From NCBI GenBank assembly GCA_964540005.1, contig CAZILN010000108.1, positions 1 through 12,873 of the forward strand: a DNA stretch of 12,873 nt. Direction: 5' to 3'. Source of the stretch: CAZILN01 sp964540005. Its GTDB lineage: Bacteria; Bacteroidota; Bacteroidia; Bacteroidales; SM23-62. Under the pieces are notes generated by a model that ran no database searches, was not told the origin of the DNA, and worked only from the letters and a program-made list of their open reading frames with translations. The translations under genes were made by a program, and so were the position numbers. Below, one piece after another: positions 7,572 through 12,873 of the stretch (its first letter is position 1; each line of letters starts with the position of its first letter).

Positions 7572-8891
7572 TCACTGAGTAACTTTGACACACACCATCT
7601 GGCTTTGATCCCGGATCAGGAGCTTACCATCGGCAAGTGCGATAGGTGCCCAGTTCTGGTTTCCATACCTGGGTTCTGCTACTGCTACTATTTCAAGCAC
7701 ATCGGCTGAGGCCAGCGGTTTGAATCCAGATGGATCCGGCTCTATCAGATACAGGGTCTTTTCGCCGTCGGTAGCGAATATCAGTCCATCGGCCAGAATC
7801 ATACTGCCTTTATTAAAACCAGGTTCACGTCCTGTTTTCCACATAAGTTCGCCATCCATGCTCATACACACAAGGCCGTCACGTCGATTATTCGTCGAGT
7901 ACTGCGCATAAAAATAACCCTTGTAATACAATGGTGGTTTGGTATGTGCGCCAAAGTCAACATTTTTATAAAGTTCTGTAACGCCGTAACTTCCGTCTGC
8001 TTTCTTTTCAATTTTAATCATGGCCGCACCAGCTTCATATCCTCCTACGATAAGCACCTTTCCTTCCCCGGCATCAAAGGCACTTGGGGCCGGAATGATA
8101 AATTGCCAGTTGGTATATTCCCACAGGATCTTCCCGTTCAGCGGTTCAATCCCAACAACTTTGCCACCGGTTTGGTCTGCTCCACGACCGCTCGAAGCTG
8201 TTATCATCACGACATGATCCTCACCGTCCACTTTAACAATGGCCGGGCTGACATATCCTACAGGACCAAGAGACGGAGTAGCCCATTTCAGATCGCCGGT
8301 ATTCTTATCGTAGGCCACAACACCGGCCTCAGGAGCCTGTGAAGCCAGAATCACCAGATCATCATACAGCAAAGGACACTGTACTATTGCCCATCTTGGG
8401 ATTTCCCCTACACCAAAATCAGTCCAGATATTTTTGTTCCAGACAGGCTTGTGTGTGTTGATGTCTATGCAATAGAAGTCGCCGTTGTGGCCGCAGGAGT
8501 ATACGTAATTGCCGTCAATAGCCGGGACACTTCGCGTGCCTGAAAACCTTACAGTTCCGGGAGCATCATAGCCATAATTCCAATATTCTTCACCAGTGGA
8601 AAGGTCAAAACACCGCATCTTATCGCCAACCGTATCATCTCTGTCAAGAAAATAGACCCTGCCGTCTTTAACAATTGGTCCGCCATTACCGAGACCAACG
8701 TCTACAGTCCAAAGAACCTCCGGCCCTTTCTCAGGCCATACTCTTAGTATATTCTTCTGGGGCGATGTGCTGTTTCTGTCTGGCCCGAGGTATTGGGGCC
8801 AGTCTTGTGTATATACATCAGCTATGCAAACTAATATAACTACTACCGAAAATAACATTCTACTTAGTTTCATGTTCATGATTCTTATCAT
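7572..8891 (-). CDS. Secreted PQQ-like beta-propeller repeat protein (BamB-like), copy 2
   Basis: The 439-residue protein is the paralogue of the one at 4672-5997. It has a signal peptide (KLSRMLFSVVVILVCIADVYT, mature QDWPQYLGPDRNSTS) and the same series of blade motifs: MRCFDLSTGEEYWNYGY, FYCIDINTHKPVWNKN, VVAYDKNTGDLKWATP and VVGIEPLNGKILWEY. The block from ADGLIFATDGEKTLYLIEPDP to the end closes the propeller. There is no sign of truncation, so both copies may be functional. The start is uncertain. M1 at 8891 gives an unusual MIRIMN lead, whereas the ATG at 8873 (MKLSR) aligns with the start of copy 1 and gives a normal signal peptide. It follows hipA by 41 bases in the same direction and could be read from the same transcript. 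A periplasmic location is likely; a substrate or partner cannot be named. Confidence 0.85.
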   Translation of the reverse strand: MIRIMNMKLSRMLFSVVVILVCIADVYTQDWPQYLGPDRNSTSPQKNILRVWPEKGPEVLWTVDVGLGNGGPIVKDGRVYFLDRDDTVGDKMRCFDLSTGEEYWNYGYDAPGTVRFSGTRSVPAIDGNYVYSCGHNGDFYCIDINTHKPVWNKNIWTDFGVGEIPRWAIVQCPLLYDDLVILASQAPEAGVVAYDKNTGDLKWATPSLGPVGYVSPAIVKVDGEDHVVMITASSGRGADQTGGKVVGIEPLNGKILWEYTNWQFIIPAPSAFDAGEGKVLIVGGYEAGAAMIKIEKKADGSYGVTELYKNVDFGAHTKPPLYYKGYFYAQYSTNNRRDGLVCMSMDGELMWKTGREPGFNKGSMILADGLIFATDGEKTLYLIEPDPSGFKPLASADVLEIVAVAEPRYGNQNWAPIALADGKLLIRDQSQMVCVKVTQ

Positions 8892-8932
8892 TTTTGTTTA
8901 TTTTTTCATGAACTCCTGCATCAAGATAATTT

Positions 8933-10213
8933 TCAGGTGAATGCAATCCTGAAGGCTGATGACTTCATGTCTTGTTCTGTTTTGGATATTCTCCATCGAT
9001 CAGCAATACTACTCCATTTCTCAACACCTGATTTTACTTCCATTATTATATCCTGTGCAGATGCTGAATCAAGTCTGAAAAATTCATGCACTTCCATTGC
9101 CAGGTCAAGACTAAGTGCATTATCATTTTCTGAGATATTCAAACTCAGACCTGTCATTGATTCAACAGGATTGATATCAAAAGCAGGAGATAAGATCCAT
9201 CCTTTCCTGGTCAGTATGAATCCATGATTTCTTAGATGATCATCAGTATTGGATACACAGATACTAAAGACTATCCGACGCCATAACTCTCTCAAATCAA
9301 CAGTAACATTTGCGCCATGGCTCATAATGAATTCAACCAGTTCCAGGTAACTAACACCATCCTGATAATTCATTCCATCAGCATATCCTAACAATGTCAT
9401 AGCAGAAGCGAAGTGAATCCGTTCACTGGATTCTGATCGGTCAAATCTTTTAGTAAGAAAGGTATGATGATTTGCCGAAAATTTTTCAGCTTTACAAGGA
9501 GCCATATTTATCCCTGCCTTTTGAGCCATTTCATATGTGACTATCTCCCATCCACCTATGTCTGTATCGTCATTTTTACTAGGAAACTTTGCTATCCAGA
9601 GATGTCTGTCCGGATCCATTACACTTGCCTTTGGCCTGGCGCCTCCCAGTGATGATCCCGGTGCAATCAACATACTCAACCATCTGTTATATTCCGGATC
9701 ATTAATAGCATCGTCTTCCTCGAGCATCAGACTAACCTGTTCTAACTCTCTTATCGAAGTCCAGGGTGGAACAGCCATGTTTTTATTATCATTCATAAAT
9801 ACCCCGGCTCTTTCTTCTTTAAATCTCAATGCTCCCATTCTGTGTTCATCATAAACACCCAACAAGTAATCTCTTTCATAAAGGGTATTCTCCTTACGTT
9901 TATCTTTCCTTGCAATGGCAGCTTCCTTACGACGCATCAGAACACGGCCCCAGCGATCAGGAGATGAATCCAGAAACAATCCAAAATTCTGTTTCTGCTC
10001 ACTGTCCAGATAATGAAGTCCTGAATATAAATGTAAATCAGGATCCAGGATCTGGGCATGATCTGATTTTAGCCAATCAGTATCATATTCGAAAGAAAAG
10101 ATTTCCTTACCTCTGAGCAATTCTGAATACAATACTCCCATCAACATGGGTTTAACCATGCTCTGCCAGTGAGCATACACAAATATTTCCCTTTTATTGG
10201 AGTCCTCCGCCAT
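8933..10213 (-). CDS. hipA: HipA-family toxin, serine/threonine kinase fold (type II toxin-antitoxin)
   Basis: The 426-residue length fits HipA proteins. The N-terminal subdomain (about 1-140) has FVYAHWQSMVKPMLMGVL and LDSSPDRWGR. The kinase core carries GSSLGGARPKAS (186-197, the flexible glycine-rich loop with the autophosphorylated-serine position), LWIAKFPS with the ATP-binding Lys at 209, FLTKRFDR (252-259), NTDDHLRNHGF (322-332) with the catalytic Asp at about 324, and SPAFDINP with the metal-binding Asp at about 346. All catalytic residues are present, so an active kinase is expected. E. coli HipA inactivates glutamyl-tRNA synthetase; the target here is unknown. It begins 6 bases after hipB ends, forming an operon. 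Its base composition is lower in G+C than the gene at the left end (23 of 60 at 9241-9300 against 34 of 60 at 1141-1200), in keeping with horizontal acquisition. Confidence 0.9.
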   Translation of the reverse strand: MAEDSNKREIFVYAHWQSMVKPMLMGVLYSELLRGKEIFSFEYDTDWLKSDHAQILDPDLHLYSGLHYLDSEQKQNFGLFLDSSPDRWGRVLMRRKEAAIARKDKRKENTLYERDYLLGVYDEHRMGALRFKEERAGVFMNDNKNMAVPPWTSIRELEQVSLMLEEDDAINDPEYNRWLSMLIAPGSSLGGARPKASVMDPDRHLWIAKFPSKNDDTDIGGWEIVTYEMAQKAGINMAPCKAEKFSANHHTFLTKRFDRSESSERIHFASAMTLLGYADGMNYQDGVSYLELVEFIMSHGANVTVDLRELWRRIVFSICVSNTDDHLRNHGFILTRKGWILSPAFDINPVESMTGLSLNISENDNALSLDLAMEVHEFFRLDSASAQDIIMEVKSGVEKWSSIADRWRISKTEQDMKSSAFRIAFT

Positions 10214-10219
10214 TGTGGA

Positions 10220-10531
10220 TTATCGTTTAGGTGCACGTTTAAGAAACTTAATATCAGCATCCTGCAGTTTCCGACCAAGCTCATCATCCTTTGCCACTGA
10301 AAGCATGTCCTTCTCAAGTCCAAGAACCGTCAGTACCTGGATATATGCTCCAATGCTGACTGAATGTGTGCCTTTCTCAATTTTTATTAATGTTCTAGTG
10401 CTGATATTGGCTCTATCTGCAACCTGGGCACCGCTGAATTTCCTTCTTAATCTTGCCAATTGAATATTTTCCCCAAATTCAACAAGAATTCTATGTAATT
10501 CTGGTAATAATACAGTCTTTCTATCTTTCAT
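10220..10531 (-). CDS. hipB: HipB-family antitoxin, XRE-type helix-turn-helix regulator
   Basis: From the ATG at 10531 the protein has 103 residues. Residues about 18-78 form an XRE/HTH_3 domain: FGENIQLARLRRKFSGAQVA, then the recognition segment NISTRTLIKIEKGTHSVS, then a helix ending in LTVLGLEKDML. HipB proteins neutralise HipA by direct binding and repress the hipBA promoter. The C-terminal tail (LGRKLQDADIKFLKRAPKR) is short and basic, suitable for contact with the toxin, the DNA or a protease; this is inference. An upstream ATG at 10582 is in frame, but it lies beyond the promoter -7 box at 10550-10557 and would add a segment (MNYIALKALYLCKIIHI) that HipB proteins lack. I therefore prefer the start at 10531. 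The gene is the first of the hipBA operon. Confidence 0.85.
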   Translation of the reverse strand: MKDRKTVLLPELHRILVEFGENIQLARLRRKFSGAQVADRANISTRTLIKIEKGTHSVSIGAYIQVLTVLGLEKDMLSVAKDDELGRKLQDADIKFLKRAPKR

Positions 10532-10586
10532 AATGTGAATTATTTTACACAAATATAAGGCTTTTAATGCAATATAGTTCACATTA
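10531..10586. promoter_or_regulatory. Inverted repeat bracketing the hipBA promoter (candidate HipB operator)
   Basis: TAATGTGAA at 10531-10539 and its exact complement TTCACATTA at 10578-10586 form a perfect 9-bp inverted repeat, 38 bases apart. The left arm touches the first base of the hipB ATG; the right arm lies about where the -33 element should be. The -7 box is between them. Paired operators around the promoter suit autorepression by a HipB dimer pair. The repeat is seen directly and the binding is inferred. Confidence 0.5.
10550..10557 (-). promoter_or_regulatory. Bacteroidota-type -7 box for hipBA
   Basis: On the minus strand this reads TATATTTG, a full match to the Bacteroidota -7 consensus TAnnTTTG. 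It lies 18 bases upstream of the hipB ATG at 10531. No good TTTG -33 element sits 19-21 bases further up (GAAC at 10577-10580 occupies that place). The match is seen; promoter activity is inferred. Confidence 0.5.
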
Positions 10587-10606
10587 GCTCAATTTTTGAT
10601 ATTATT

Positions 10607-10627
10607 ATTCAGTGGTTATAACTGAAT
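10607..10627. repeat. Short dyad ATTCAGT/ACTGAAT
   Basis: ATTCAGT (10607-10613) and ACTGAAT (10621-10627) are perfect 7-bp inverted arms around GGTTATA, in the gap between the hydrolase remnant and hipB. It could be a further regulator site or a weak stem-loop; no T-run marks it as a terminator. Confidence 0.3.
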
Positions 10628-10707
10628 CCTCCATTTATAGGTATTTTAAACCTGTTAGTAAAAAAATCTCCTTAGGTTACATGGAATATATAAACAGAGA
10701 AGCTTGC

Positions 10708-11067
10708 CTAATTCTTCAAATACTTATCAAGGAAACCGTAAACCCTGTCCAAGTTTTCGTTTATTGTGAAAGATGGTCCGCCATGCTGATTGGCCGGAAA
10801 TAACTCGAGAGATACTTTTTCATGTCCCAGCACCGCTCCAAGTTTCCTGGCCAGTTCAACAGATCCCTGGTAAGGTACCAGGGGGTCTTCCGTCCCGTGC
10901 TGAATGAGAAAAGGAGGATCATCAGCCGTGATATAAGTTTCCGGGTTTACAGCTTCAACAAGTCCGGGTGCATCTTCGAGGTTTTTCCCTATGAGCTCAG
11001 ATTCAGGCGAATCCGGAACAGAATGTACCTGTGGATCCGTTACGCCGCTTGCTGAAAGCTGTTCATC
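10708..11067 (-). pseudogene. C-terminal fragment of an alpha/beta hydrolase (esterase/lipase type), no start
   Basis: A minus-strand frame open from 11067 to the TAG at 10708-10710 encodes 119 residues without any in-frame ATG. It carries the end of an alpha/beta hydrolase: GVTDPQVHSVPDSPESELIG, NPETYITADDPPFLIQHG, TEDPLVPYQGSVELARKLG with the catalytic Asp (about fragment residue 61), PANQHGGPSF with the catalytic His (about 95), and a final RVYGFLDKYLKN. Relatives are about 300 residues long, so the N-terminal two thirds, including the nucleophile Ser elbow, are absent. A stop (TAG, 11068-11070) lies immediately upstream and 78 bases of non-coding DNA then lead to the nitroreductase stop. 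The coding character of the remnant is good, so the loss looks fairly recent. It cannot be an active enzyme alone. Confidence 0.75.
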
Positions 11068-11145
11068 CTAATAAATTTATCAAATTCAAACAATGACTTC
11101 TCAGTAATACAGATTTACCATTCCAGGCAGGAAGTTTCAGTTACC

Positions 11146-11718
11146 CTATTTGTAGTTAACCACTTCCTCCAGGCTTTTGCGTGTTGAGGCAGATGAAACA
11201 GCATCGATGTTTTTGTCGATATTGCCAATCCTGAGTACAGATACAACCCTGTAGTCTTCAGGAATTTCAAGGACTTGTTTTTTTGTTGAATTTATTTGAT
11301 CCACAGGTCCGGCATAGATATGTGCACCAAGTCCAAGACCCTGGGCTGCCATATACATGTATGCGGTTGCCAGTGCACAATCAAAATCAATATTTATTCC
11401 CGGCTGATCGGATTCGCGACCGGATATGACAATTAATATATTTCCAGCCGTGATATTGGGAATAAGGCTTTCAATTATGGAATTATCCTTTACTACCGTG
11501 AACTTCCATAACTGGCTGTTCCTGGCACTTGGAGCCTTTATTCCACATTTCAGGACCAGGTCTATTTCACCCTCTGATACGGGTTCTGTTGTAAACATCT
11601 TTGCCGAGTAACTTGACAATATGGCATCCGTCACACTGTTGCCATTGGTTTGACCTTGTATCAATCCGGTACCAAGCAGTAATACCAGAACTGCTGACAA
11701 TAGAGTTTTGTTTTTCAT
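11146..11718 (-). CDS. Exported nitroreductase-family protein
   Basis: The 190-residue protein starts with a Sec-type signal peptide (MKNKTLLSAVLVLLLGTGLIQG, mature QTNGNS) and no twin arginine. The rest is a compact nitroreductase domain: SYSAKMFTTEPVSEGEID (36-53) in the place of the usual RRSxRxF start, APSARNSQLWKF (62-73) which is the flavin-binding APSaxNxQPW motif, FDCALATAYMYMAAQGLGLG (112-131), and GAHIY. Enzymes of this fold use FMN and NAD(P)H to reduce nitro groups, quinones or similar substrates, usually in the cytoplasm as dimers. Here export to the periplasm is predicted, and both the reductant and the route of flavin delivery there are unclear. It lies 47 bases downstream of the mutarotase-like gene in the same direction and probably shares its transcript. 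The substrate is not predictable. Confidence 0.8.
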   Translation of the reverse strand: MKNKTLLSAVLVLLLGTGLIQGQTNGNSVTDAILSSYSAKMFTTEPVSEGEIDLVLKCGIKAPSARNSQLWKFTVVKDNSIIESLIPNITAGNILIVISGRESDQPGINIDFDCALATAYMYMAAQGLGLGAHIYAGPVDQINSTKKQVLEIPEDYRVVSVLRIGNIDKNIDAVSSASTRKSLEEVVNYK

Positions 11719-11765
11719 TTTAATATAGATTAAATGATAGATATGATTTTAAAGGATAGTCCGGA

Positions 11766-12743
11766 TCAGTCCACAAATAAGGTGTATTCAGAGGTCCATT
11801 TTTCCTCCTCCCCGGGTGCTACAGAGATCCAGATTGAATTTTCAGGGCTCAGTGTGGTTTCACAGGCCCAGAAGACCATTCGATGTAACGGCTTATCAAC
11901 AGTATAGGTAACACCAGCACCGGATTTTCGATTGACGACTGTAACCCGGTGATCCGTCACAGCCATGCTATACCCGCTCAAACTAATAAAAACACTGGTG
12001 TCGTTCAATTCCTTAATGAAGTTAATTTCCTTATCCCTGATCTCCAATAAGCCCTTCAGATCATCTTCTGTTGAGATATCATAGGGAAAACTGATGGTGA
12101 ATGCCGGACCGCTTTTCTCTGCATCAATCATGAAAAAGTTGTGATTGAACTGATCCGTTTCAATGATGCTGTCCCCGGTATTCTGCAGGGTATGTTCAAT
12201 ATAGAAGCCATTATTCTTCAGCCTGATGGTCTTATTGTATACATACCCATACCCGAAGTCGCTCTCTATCTCCTGGGTGAATGTTATCCAGTCCGCACCC
12301 TGGTCAATCTTCCACTTACCATGGTCCAGTATCTTGTAAGTTTCCCTCCAGTTGTACCCTGATTCAAACGCCTTTTCAAGGATACCCACTCCTATTCTGA
12401 TGAATCCTCCACCCGGTTCTGCATCGGCATAACCCAAACCAGGTTCAATAAATCCTTCCACCGGACCAGTCAGATCTTCATGAAACATTGGATCATGGAT
12501 TTCTTTCCAGTAACCAAAGTATTCATGGCCTTTGTATTGTACGCTGCCTATTATTCCCGACCAGTCAAACCGGGTTGCGCGGTACAGGCCATTGTCCGGA
12601 TCAGGAAGATACACTTTCATTGCTATTTCATTATTTGAAATTACAGTGCTCGGATATTGATCCAGATCCACTTCTTTTGAAGTACAGTTCCAAAGAGATG
12701 CACACATAACAATTAAGGTTGATGTCAGTACAAAGTTTTTCAT
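11766..12743 (-). CDS. Lipoprotein with a galactose mutarotase-like fold
   Basis: From the ATG at 12743 the protein has 325 residues and starts with a lipoprotein-like signal (MKNFVLTSTLIVMCASLWNC, lipidation Cys at 20, although LWNC is a loose lipobox). The mature part resembles aldose-1-epimerase/mutarotase-fold proteins of Bacteroidota: IAMKVYLPDPDNGLYRATRF, DWSGIIGSVQYKGHEYFG, GPVEGFIEPGLGY, FIRIGVGILEK, the central ETDQFNHNFFMID (residues 195-207, with a conserved His where mutarotases have a catalytic one), and a closing ISVAPGEEEKW. A role in handling sugars at the envelope is plausible but the substrate is unknown. An in-frame ATG at 12761 is the longest start. I prefer 12743 because the longer start overlaps the promoter -7 box (12759-12766) and would put MKTPYN before a normal signal sequence. 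Confidence 0.7.
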   Translation of the reverse strand: MKNFVLTSTLIVMCASLWNCTSKEVDLDQYPSTVISNNEIAMKVYLPDPDNGLYRATRFDWSGIIGSVQYKGHEYFGYWKEIHDPMFHEDLTGPVEGFIEPGLGYADAEPGGGFIRIGVGILEKAFESGYNWRETYKILDHGKWKIDQGADWITFTQEIESDFGYGYVYNKTIRLKNNGFYIEHTLQNTGDSIIETDQFNHNFFMIDAEKSGPAFTISFPYDISTEDDLKGLLEIRDKEINFIKELNDTSVFISLSGYSMAVTDHRVTVVNRKSGAGVTYTVDKPLHRMVFWACETTLSPENSIWISVAPGEEEKWTSEYTLFVD

Positions 12744-12751
12744 ATTGTATG

Positions 12752-12777
12752 GAGTTTTCAAATGTACAGAGTTTTCA
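12752..12777. repeat. Direct repeat GAGTTTTCA, 17-bp period
   Basis: GAGTTTTCA occurs at 12752-12760 and again at 12769-12777, 17 bases apart, overlapping the promoter of the mutarotase-like lipoprotein. On the minus strand the half-sites read TGAAAACTC. Such spacing over a -7 box could be a regulator site; role inferred only. Confidence 0.35.
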
Positions 12778-12789
12778 TATTATAACGAA
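12759..12789 (-). promoter_or_regulatory. Bacteroidota-type promoter for the mutarotase-like gene
   Basis: On the minus strand TTCG (12789-12786), 19 bases, and TACATTTG (12766-12759) match the Bacteroidota -33 TTTG and -7 TAnnTTTG elements in sequence (one mismatch in the -33) and spacing. The ATG at 12743 lies 15 bases past the -7 box, giving a very short leader. No gene is visible from here to the right edge. Confidence 0.6.
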
Positions 12790-12873
12790 CTCTCACTGGT
12801 ATTGTATCATTCCTCGCGCTGAATTAATCATCACACGGACTGTTATATATGTTCAGAGGCTAACCTGAAGGCA

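Larger units (their letters stand above)
4672..8891 (-). repeat. Diverged direct duplication of the PQQ-propeller gene (4672-5997 and 7572-8891)
   Basis: The two propeller genes have the same orientation and nearly equal length (441 and 439 residues). They align along their whole length with only small indels: one near the RG/APATGG loop and others in the C-terminal PGEDQLVERFGNQ / IVAVAEPRYGNQ region. By eye roughly 70% of residues are identical. Long nucleotide matches remain, for instance around 4839-4855 and 7729-7745, and the sequence before the MK start codons is also similar. The intervening unit (6111-7529) contains two broken genes. This is an old duplication; direction and mechanism cannot be read from the sequence. 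Confidence 0.75.

Noticed and set aside
4672..8891. Composite transposon bounded by the two propeller genes
   Set aside because: No transposase, no terminal inverted repeats and no target-site duplication are visible; the flanks are ordinary secreted-protein genes.

Overview
The window looks like chromosomal DNA from a member of the Bacteroidota. The signs are a T9SS-type C-terminal sorting tail at the left edge, a DUF5916-type outer-membrane protein with a CBM9-like domain, secreted PQQ-like propellers, starts preceded by A/T-rich leaders rather than Shine-Dalgarno sequences, and two boxes matching the Bacteroidota -7 consensus TAnnTTTG. No RNA gene, CRISPR array, prophage or complete insertion sequence is visible.

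Layout from left to right. Bases 1-86 (+) are the last codons of a T9SS-secreted protein. Bases 396-3035 (-) encode a large DUF5916/CBM9-like outer-membrane protein. The divergent gap 3036-3491 holds a dyad-type candidate operator and two tandem REP-like hairpins. Bases 3492-4625 (+) encode a 6-phosphofructokinase. From 4672 to 12743 every gene or gene remnant is on the minus strand. In transcription order these are a mutarotase-fold lipoprotein, an exported nitroreductase, the C-terminal third of an alpha/beta hydrolase (no start), a hipB-hipA toxin-antitoxin pair, a PQQ-like propeller protein (copy 2), a clipped outer-membrane-type protein remnant, an aldo/keto reductase broken by an internal deletion, and a second, closely related PQQ-like propeller protein (copy 1).

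The block from about 6.1 to 11.1 kb is the unusual part. Three of its genes look broken, and two near-duplicate propeller genes in direct orientation flank two of them. A HipBA module with lower G+C than the outer-membrane gene at the left, and with its own promoter and dyad, sits beside the third. This looks like an accessory locus shaped by duplication and small deletions. I do not see a demonstrable new multi-gene system. The points most worth following are the duplicated propellers with decayed genes between them, the REP-like hairpins, the dyad bracketing the hipBA promoter, and the mixed phosphoryl-donor signature of the phosphofructokinase.
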